From the NCBI GenBank assembly GCA_007922195.1, contig ML681963.1, positions 56,301,672-56,365,671 on the forward strand: a stretch of DNA of 64,000 nt. Direction: 5' to 3'. The notes under the pieces are model-generated. The model saw only the letters and a program-made list of their open reading frames with translations, did not search any database and was not told the DNA's origin. The position numbers and the translations under genes are program-made. This DNA comes from Podocnemis expansa (Eukaryota > Chordata > Testudines > Podocnemididae). This document shows, piece by piece, positions 57,197 through 64,000 of this stretch (positions within the stretch are counted from its first letter, which is position 1; the number at the start of each line of letters is the position of its first letter).

Positions 57197-57734
57197 AACG
57201 GGTATGTCTACATTACTCAGCATTTTCGAAAAAACTTTTTTTTGGTATAAGTATTTCGAAATAATTATCTCGAAAATACTTTTTTTCAGAAATGCTATTT
57301 TGGGACAACAGTTCATTGTCCCGAAATACTGCGTCTTTTTTTATTTTGAAAAGTCTACACTGCACTTTCTTTTTTGAAAAAAAGCAAGTCAGTGGATCAG
57401 ACAGGGAGGATATTTTGGACAGCAAGCCTTTTCTGTGTCCTGCAATGGCTTTTTTCGAAAAAGCTAACTTGAAAAAGGCTTTTTATTTAAAAAAAGCTGG
57501 TGGGTTTAGCTTTTTCGAAAAAGCGCTCTGGTATCTTGAAATACTGGAGCGCTTTTTGGGGATTGTTAAACCTCATTTAATATAGAAAAAAAGCCTTTTT
57601 CGAGCTAGCTTTTTCAAAAAAAGCCATTGCAGGACACAGAAAAGGCTTTTTTTTGAAAAATCCTCCCTGTCTCATCCATTGACTTGCTTTTTTCCGAAAA
57701 AGAAAGTCCGGTGTGGTATTTCAGGACAATGAGC

Positions 57735-57863
57735 CGTCCCCAGACTGTTGTAAGTTCACCCATCTTCGAAGCATCTGATGAAGTGGGATTTTCTCCCACG
57801 AAAGCTCATGCGAAAAATAAATCTGTTAGTCTTAAAGTGCCACATGACTCCTTGTTTTTTTGT
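57735..57863 (+). mobile_element. PLE end inserted in MITE arm
   Basis: From TAAGTTCACCCATCTTCG to CACATGACTCCTTGTTTTTT is the plus-strand PLE terminus; on both sides the MITE palindrome resumes. Includes a clean hammerhead-like core at 57775-57803. Confidence 0.8.
57775..57803 (+). ncRNA. Hammerhead-like core in PLE end
   Basis: CTGATGA (57775-57781), GTGGG/CCCAC hairpin, GAAA (57800-57803), then GCTCATGC. Upstream CTTCGAAG and downstream CTTAAAG can partly pair as outer stem I. Confidence 0.4.
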
Positions 57864-58080
57864 TGTCCTGAAATAGCATTTTTTGATAAAAAATTTTTTC
57901 AAGATAATTATTTCAAAATACTTATCCTGAAAAAGGCTTTTTCAAAAATGCCGAGTAATGGAGATATAGCCAATGACTCCTTCTGGAGTCCTTTTGCTAT
58001 TTGGATCAGAAAGCAGTAGCAGTGTTCTAAAAACAAACATGTGGCACTTAAAGACTAACAAATTTATTTATTGAATGAAC

Positions 58081-58109
58081 TTTCATGGGAGAAAATCCCC
58101 CTTCATCAG
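58081..58109 (-). ncRNA. Hammerhead-like core in PLE end
   Basis: On the minus strand CTGATGA, a GGGGG/TCCCAT-like hairpin and GAAA. The hairpin is slightly decayed. Confidence 0.33.
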
Positions 58110-58358
58110 ATACTTTGAAGATGGCGGAATTTACAGAATGGGAGGAAATAAATGCAGGGAAGTGTGAGTCATGGGATCAGGTCACACCATGACAGCAAAT
58201 CAAAGAAGTTGTAAAGAGTCAAACACTGGGGAACAGCATATAGAGGAAGATAAGATCAAATCACCTGTTGTAATGAGAGAAGAAGCCAAAATCCCAATTA
58301 AGCCCTGAAGCAATGCAATCAAATTTGCAAATGAATTTGATCTCAGCAGTTTCTCTGT

Positions 58359-60140
58359 GAATAAATTGGATTGTGATCAGGAGGTTTATAAAAAAATCTC
58401 CAACGTAACATTCTACAAACCACTTTTCTCTGACCCCACTGAGGAATACCAAAAAGAACTACACCTTGCTTATGGAATTGCTATACTCAAGCAAACTACT
58501 CAAGAAACTCCCCAAGTCAGCACATAAACAAATCAAGACAGACATACCACGAGAACCCTGACCTAGGATATTCTATCTACTACTTAAAATCCTTAAAAAA
58601 GGAAACCCGGGACACCCTATCATCTCAGGCATTGGCATTCTTACAGCAGGTTTAGCTGGCGATGTGGACTCTTTCCTCAGACCCTATGCTATCAACACCC
58701 CTAGCTATCTTCAAGACAACACAGACTTCCCAAGAAAAATCCAGTCCATTAGTGAGCTTCCAGAAAACACTATCCTGGCCATTATGGATGTAGATGCTCT
58801 TTACACCAACATCCCACACAAAGATTGATTATAAACTATTAAAAGAACCATCCCAGATGATGCCACAGCACACATTGTGGCTGAACTTTGTGACTTCATA
58901 GTCACCCTCAACCATTTCAGATTTGAGGATAATTTATCCCTTCAAGTCAGTGGCACTGCTATGGGTACCCACATGGCCCCACACTATGCCAACATTTTTA
59001 TGGCCAACTTAGAACAGCATTTCCTAGAGTCTCATCCCAAAGCACCTCTCCTTTACTTACACTATGCTGATGACATCTTCATCATCTGGACTCACAGTAG
59101 GGTGCCCTCGAAGATTTCCACAGAGATTTAAACAATTTCCACTCCACTATTAAACTTAGCGTAGAACACTGCACAGGAGATCCACCTTCTGGACACTACA
59201 GTACAAATTAGGGATGGACACATAAGCACCACCCTATACCGAAAACCTACTGATCCGCATAATTACCTACATCCCTTGAGCTTTTATCCAAAACACACCA
59301 CATGATCCATTGTCTGCAGTAAAGCCCTAAGATATAACTGCATTTGTGCTGATCTCTCAGATAGAGACAGACACCTTGAGGATCTATCAAGCATTCTTAA
59401 AACTTCAGTACCCACCTGCAGAAGTGAAATAATAGGCTGATAGAGCCAGATGAGTACCCCAAAGTCAACTACTACAGGAGAAGCCCAAGAAAGAAAACAG
59501 CAGAATGCCATTAGTCATCACCTACAACCCCCAAGTCAGACCTCTACAGTGCATCATTAAGGACCTACAGCCTAATCTAAAAGATGATCCCTCTCTCTCT
59601 CAAGCCTTGGGAGACAGATCTCTCCTTGTCTACAGCCAGCCACCCAATCTTAAACAGATACTCACCAGCAACTACAGATCTAACAACAGAAACATTGAAG
59701 CAGGCACACACTGCTGCAACAAACCATGCTGCTAAGTCTGCCCACATATCTGCACAATAGATACCATCATAGGTCCTAATCAAGCCTGCTACTCCATCAA
59801 AGGCTCATTTACCTGCTCATCTACTAATGTGATCTATGCCATCATGTGCAAGAAATGCCTCAACACCTTATACATTGGACAAACAGGACAATCGCTGAGC
59901 AAAAGAATAAATGAAGACAGAGCTCATATCAGAAATCACAAAACAAAGAAACCAATTGCTGAGCACTTTCATCTTTCTAATCACTCGATAAATGATTTGT
60001 TAACGACCGTTGTCAGAGATGTGGCTGGCACATCAAGACTTCAAAGAGAAACAGCTGAACTCGAATTAATATGCAAGCTAACTTCCGTGAAAGCAGGACT
60101 TAACTGAGACTATGGGTTCTTTTCCCATTACAAAAGGTAA
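58359..60140 (+). pseudogene. Penelope-like RT/GIY-YIG protein, longest copy
   Basis: This is the most complete PLE gene here. The N-terminal end matches the RT palm approach (NVTFYKPLFSDPTEEYQKEL). Further pieces read GNPGHPIISGIG, then motif A region MDVDALYTNIPHKD (58787-58827, followed by a stop), motif B SGTAMGTHMAPHYANIFMAN and motif C YADDIFIIWTHS (about 59063-59098). After breaks come the linker and GIY-YIG domain: LYIGQTGQSLSKRINEDRAH, AEHFHLSNHSINDLL, and AELELICKL, ending at about 60107. The RT catalytic Asp residues are retained. At least several stops and frameshifts make it inactive. PLE RTs are related to telomerase. Confidence 0.88.
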
Positions 60141-60358
60141 TTTGACTTCAGGCTTCCCATGGTTTGAACCTAACAACTGCTCTGATTTGCTGTTACTGTA
60201 TGACCTGATCCTATGTTTTACACCCCCTTGCATTTATTTTCATTCCATTCTGTAAGTTCACCCATCTTCGAAATATGTGACGAAGCGGTATTTTCTCCCA
60301 CGGAAGCTCATGCGAAAAATAAATCTGTTAGTCTTAAAGTGCCACACGACTCCTTGTT

Positions 60359-60553
60359 TTAAAACCAGTGTGTCAGCATTTCAATCTTCGTGATCACTCC
60401 ATTGAAGATTTACTTATTGCGGTGCTCAGGCAGATGAATACCAGATCAAGGCTTCAAAGAGAAGCTGCTGAGATTGAATTTATTTGCAAAATTGATTGCA
60501 TTGCTTCAGGGCTTAATAGGGACTTTGGGTTTTTCTCTCATTGCAACTGGTAA
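60359..60553 (+). pseudogene. PLE C-terminal fragment in tandem copy
   Basis: Reads CQHFNLRDHSIEDLLIAVLR and AEIEFICKIDCIASGLNRDF, the last 60 residues of the PLE protein. It starts abruptly behind the tip of the preceding copy. Confidence 0.85.
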
Positions 60554-60917
60554 TTTGACCTCATCTTCCTCTATCTGCTGTTCCTCATTTTTTGGTCTTT
60601 ACAACTGCTTTGATTTGCTGTTACAGTGTGACCTGATCCCATGACTTAAACTTCCCTGCATTTATTTCCAACCATTCTGTAAGTTCCCCCATCTTCAGGC
60701 TTCCCATGGTTTGAGCCTGTAAACTGCTCTGATTTGCTGTTACTTTATGACCTGATCCTATGTTTTACACCCCCTTGCATTTAGTTTCATTCCTTTCTGT
60801 AAGTTCACCCATCTTCAAAGCATTTGAGGAAGTGGGATCTTCTCCCACGAAAGCTCATGCAAAAAATAAATCTGTTAGTCTTAAAGTGCCACACAACTCC
60901 TTGTTGTTTTTTACTGA

Positions 60918-61040
60918 TAGGGAGAGAAGCCCTTTTAAAATCTGTAGAATAATCTTTAGGTAGTAAGATATACAAGTGTTCACCTCGTTATAAAGTAGTA
61001 ATTTTAAGTGAGGATATTTTAGGTAGTAATAAGAATAACA
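60918..61040. other. Short unclassified spacer
   Basis: AT-rich, nothing recognised. Confidence 0.5.
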
Positions 61041-61910
61041 AATGTAGCATTTGGCTGAGGTTAGTAATCAGCGGCCAAGATCAAGCCCATACCTTATTCT
61101 GCTCCCCAGGATCATGTCCGTACCTCAATGTACTCTTATAATCAAATATGGACATCCCTCCCCCTCCCATTCCTATGTTGAAATATGTATCCCCCTCCCT
61201 CCCCTCATAAATCATGACTTATGCTCCCCCCCCTTTAAGTGTCATCAGCATGTGTCATTATCCAAATAAGGGCAGAAGGTCACAGCCTGACGTTCAGAAG
61301 AGTATAAAAAGGAGACTTTGGCTGGAACAGATTTGTGAAGCATTGGCACTCTGTTGGGCTGCACTAAGGCTGTACTCAAAGCAACAGGACCCTGCTGGAA
61401 CCCTGAGGCTATGAGCTTTGTTGGACCTGAAGAGCTAGAGTACTCCACGAAGCTCCAGAGGCTCTGCAGCTGCTAACAAGGACAGCAGGGGACCTCGCGC
61501 TGAGCGAAAAGATCTTCTGATTTGCCCTTTTGGTAAGAAACTAAGGGGTTCGGGGAGTATAGCCAATCTATCCTAGAAAGTAGGAGCAACACGCCACCCA
61601 AAGAAGCAGCCGAGTGGGCCCAGCACAGTGCAGACCGGAGGAGCAGTGGAGGCTGCTTGATCAGAGAAGCAAGCTGCTTGAAGCTGAGCTGTGACTTGAC
61701 CAGTCTGCAGTACCCCAAGAAAGGCACTGGTTTTGCTGAAGGATCTGGGAAATTTGGCTAACTGAGTCCTAACTTATGTGCCCAGATTCTGAGGTGAACC
61801 TTTGTCTCTGACAGAACAGAGCAGGGATGACGATTCAGAGGGATTTGAAGGTGCTATAAGTTAGAGAGTGTTTGTGGCCCACCTGTCAATAAAGCTGGGG
61901 GAGTGCAGCA
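61041..61910 (+). other. LTR-like or promoter-like segment
   Basis: The stretch has a TATA box (AGTATAAAAAGGAGAC, 61302-61317), a C-rich upstream part, a transcribed-looking region with GGTAAGAAACT at 61530, and CAATAAAGC at about 61888. This order resembles a retroviral-type LTR, but I cannot fix TG...CA ends or flanking duplications. No gag or pol coding follows in the window, so if real it is a solo LTR. Confidence 0.35.
61302..61317 (+). promoter_or_regulatory. TATA-box candidate
   Basis: TATAAAAAGG in a moderately GC-rich context is the strongest TATA-like box I noticed. No linked coding exon is recognisable. Confidence 0.4.
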
Positions 61911-64000
61911 TGACTGGGAAAAGCCTATCTTCACCCATTCAGCAAGTGACTGATCACCATTTGCTGAATACTACAGTTTTATTAAATGTGTAGGTATCTG
62001 TTAGAATTTTTGTGATGTTAATATATTTGTGTTAGAGTAATAAGTTTATTGCTGAATCTAATTATGTCCATGTAACTTTAAGCCTTGTAACCCAGTAGAG
62101 CAGCATTCTATTTAATTGTCACCTTGTATAATGCTCACTGTGATGTTAAAATATCTATTTTCAGTTCTTGGATCTCATTGTAATTTTTGTGATCCTTAAA
62201 TAAATGTTAACATTTGTTGTTGAAGAATTCATTGCTCTAGGTCTGTTCTTCATCGATGGGCTGTAGCTGTATTTTCCAATGGGATATTTTTACCCATTTA
62301 GGCAAGCAGACCCATTTTACCCCAGAATAAGTAGCTTTAGGTGAGTAAAATCACTTCAGCAGCAGGAAAAATTTGAGTTCTGGGGTAACAGAAAATTTGA
62401 GTTCTGCTTGTTGGGTTTTGTGGGAATCCTGCACTGCTCTGTCTACCCAAATCAGTACTGGTTTTGATATTGCCTCTCTATATTCTCTTTACGTTACTAT
62501 TAAAAGTCCTTGTACTATACTCAGACTCATGCTTGAGAAAGGGGAAGCATTGCCAGTTTAGGGAGCCCAGGGCATAGTACATAATTTCACAGGAGATGGG
62601 TGTGGGCTCAAGCCAACTGATGTTTTAACATTGTTTAGAAACCCCTGGATATAGACCCCTTTGCTGCTGCCGTCTTGGCCTGCAGGAGGGTTATACTAAG
62701 GTTTATTAGTCTGCTTGCTTTGTTTTGTCTGCTGTGTTATCCACACCAAATATAGCAAATCCATAAGCAAGCTGTGAATCGCATGTCAGTCACAGCCATG
62801 TTAGTTACAAGAAAGTGCCACTGAGAGGCTCCAGCAGTTCACTAGAAATATCCAGAGGAGGCTGCAGCCCTCCTCTATGCAAGGGAGCAGGAAAGAGAGA
62901 GCGGGAGATGAGGGGGTGGGTGGGGGGGGAAGGAAAGTCATTTCTCTTCCAAGGAATAAGTGAATGCATCAGGCTTGTGCAAGATGTTCTAAGTGGTATT
63001 GCTGCTTTATGCTGGTTTTATTCTTACAGTACAATTGGAAGGGGCCTGTATTATGAATAGGCATGCACAATGCACTGACAACAGGCATTATTGGGGCCGG
63101 TATTGCTTGTTTCACTTCTCTTCTGTGGCCATATATGCTGGGATTCACAAACTAGGCACATGGGATTAAACCCTGGGATTTGGGCACCTTGACTCCCTGT
63201 GAAATCATGGTGACAAGGGTGGACCTGGGGACATTTGCCAAGAGATGAGACTCAGGGAACTGGTTCAAATAGCTGGAGATTTTCATGGTTTCATCCAGTT
63301 TAAGGATGATTTTATGTAATAGGCAAGAGAATTCTACAGAGTAGGCTGTGAGTAAATAAGTTATTGTTCAGCTACCAAGTTGCTTAACAGGATCCTTTTA
63401 GCTTTTAAAGTATACTTATACATTCCTTTCAAATAGGCCTTTGTAGCCAAGGGTTTCAACATTCATCAGAAATGTTAGTGAGGTAAGTGTGACAAAAGCA
63501 CTGCTGTGGTTGGTATTATATAGATGGAGAATCTCAAGAAAGGACATTTTAAGTAATGTGCCCAAGGTCACTCAGCAAGGCTTTTGAGAGTTGGAAATAA
63601 TACACAGGCATCCTGTGAGAACCTGACTTGACGTATGTAATCAAACATGGGTTAGGCCTTAGTTTTGGGGAGATAGTCCTGGGAATGTAAATGTATCACT
63701 AGGCTGGAAGCAGAATGTCTGTACCAGCTAAAATAAGATGTGTAAATAAATACAAAGGGAGGCTTTTTGTGTCTGTGACTTTGAATGGGTGGCGCAGTCT
63801 CTGTTTAGCCCTACATTTGAGTTTGATCAAGTCAGCATAGACAACTAAGTGGTAGAGGTCTGGGGGGAACCCACCTATCACTGTCCTGGGGCCTTAACTT
63901 GGAGCTGTTTATCTGGAGCAGGCAATGTATGCACCTTTAGTGTCAAAGTCACAAACTAGCAGTAAAGAAAATGACATTGGAAAATTTGAATTGGAGGAAG
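61911..64000. other. No gene; weak SINE relic
   Basis: Unclassified to the end of the window. About 63530-63620 (AATGTGCCCAAGGTCACTCA) resembles a reverse MIR core. Confidence 0.45.

Larger units (their letters stand above)
57197..57974. mobile_element. Foldback MITE (CTTTTTCGAAAAAG family)
   Basis: The element (57200-57971) starts GGGTATGTCTACATTACTC; the end reads back as GGCTATATCTCCATTACTC. Flanks are AAC and AAT. Arms use GCTTTTTCGAAAAAGC words. A plus-strand PLE end (about 57735-57863) is inserted in the right arm. Confidence 0.82.
58024..60917. mobile_element. PLE cluster: inverted, then tandem copies
   Basis: A minus-strand PLE 3' part (about 58030-58358) is followed head to head by a plus-strand PLE with RT and GIY-YIG (about 58359-60358), then a second plus-strand 3' part (60359-60696), then a third 3' end (60697-60917). 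Each tandem copy joins right after the tip sequence of the one before or inside its 3' region. I could not find an outer target duplication. Confidence 0.82.

Noticed and set aside
1..64000. CRISPR array, bacterial operon, rRNA or tRNA genes
   Set aside because: No regular spacer arrays, operon structure or conserved RNA folds seen; content is that of a vertebrate genome.

Overview
The window looks like intergenic or intronic DNA of a non-avian reptile, most likely a turtle. It holds CR1 LINEs, Penelope-like elements (PLEs), MIR-like SINEs and many Harbinger and hAT DNA transposons. I found no convincing host exon, rRNA or tRNA. Organism assignment is inference from repeat content.

Layout. 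1-1196: 3' half of a decayed CR1. 1247-3791: inverted PLE pair split by a foldback MITE. 5699-5976 and 12254-12369: short inverted PLE-end pairs. 6033-6495: GC-rich hAT-like element. 17049-18043: chimeric MITE. 19442-23316: large PLE integrant carrying a 1.1-kb MITE and an unclassified 1-kb insertion that itself holds another inverted PLE pair. 24990-25577: a hAT element whose right target-site duplication was later hit by a MITE. 26-33 kb: mostly unclassified DNA with MIR-like SINEs. 33.2-34.1 kb: CR1/L3 relics, one split by a hAT. 36151-39478: a CR1 with an uninterrupted ORF2 (endonuclease plus reverse transcriptase) and the tail of ORF1. 39651-41114: a decayed Harbinger transposon that keeps the three DDE residues and shares ends and interior sequence with the MITEs. 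42.6-46.3 kb: hAT and three foldback MITEs, one holding a 400-base assembly gap. 48.2-49.4 kb: two more PLE insertions. 50.5-53.9 kb: MITE, nested hAT elements and CR1. 56.0-56.8 kb: hAT inside hAT. 57.2-60.9 kb: MITE with a PLE end inside, then an inverted plus tandem PLE cluster. 61.0-62.2 kb: an LTR-like or promoter-like stretch with a TATA box and a polyadenylation signal.

Three signals stand out. First, inverted head-to-head PLE ends recur at least six times and are each bracketed by one 9-14 bp target-site duplication, so each pair seems to have been inserted as one unit; hammerhead-ribozyme-like cores sit in many of these ends. Second, nine foldback MITEs share terminal sequence and 3-bp duplications but are built from different TCGA-centred palindromic words. 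One decayed Harbinger copy in the window ties them to a transposase source. Third, the CR1 ORF2 at 36-39 kb has no stop or frameshift, which suggests recent activity. All repeat calls come from reading the sequence, not from a database search.
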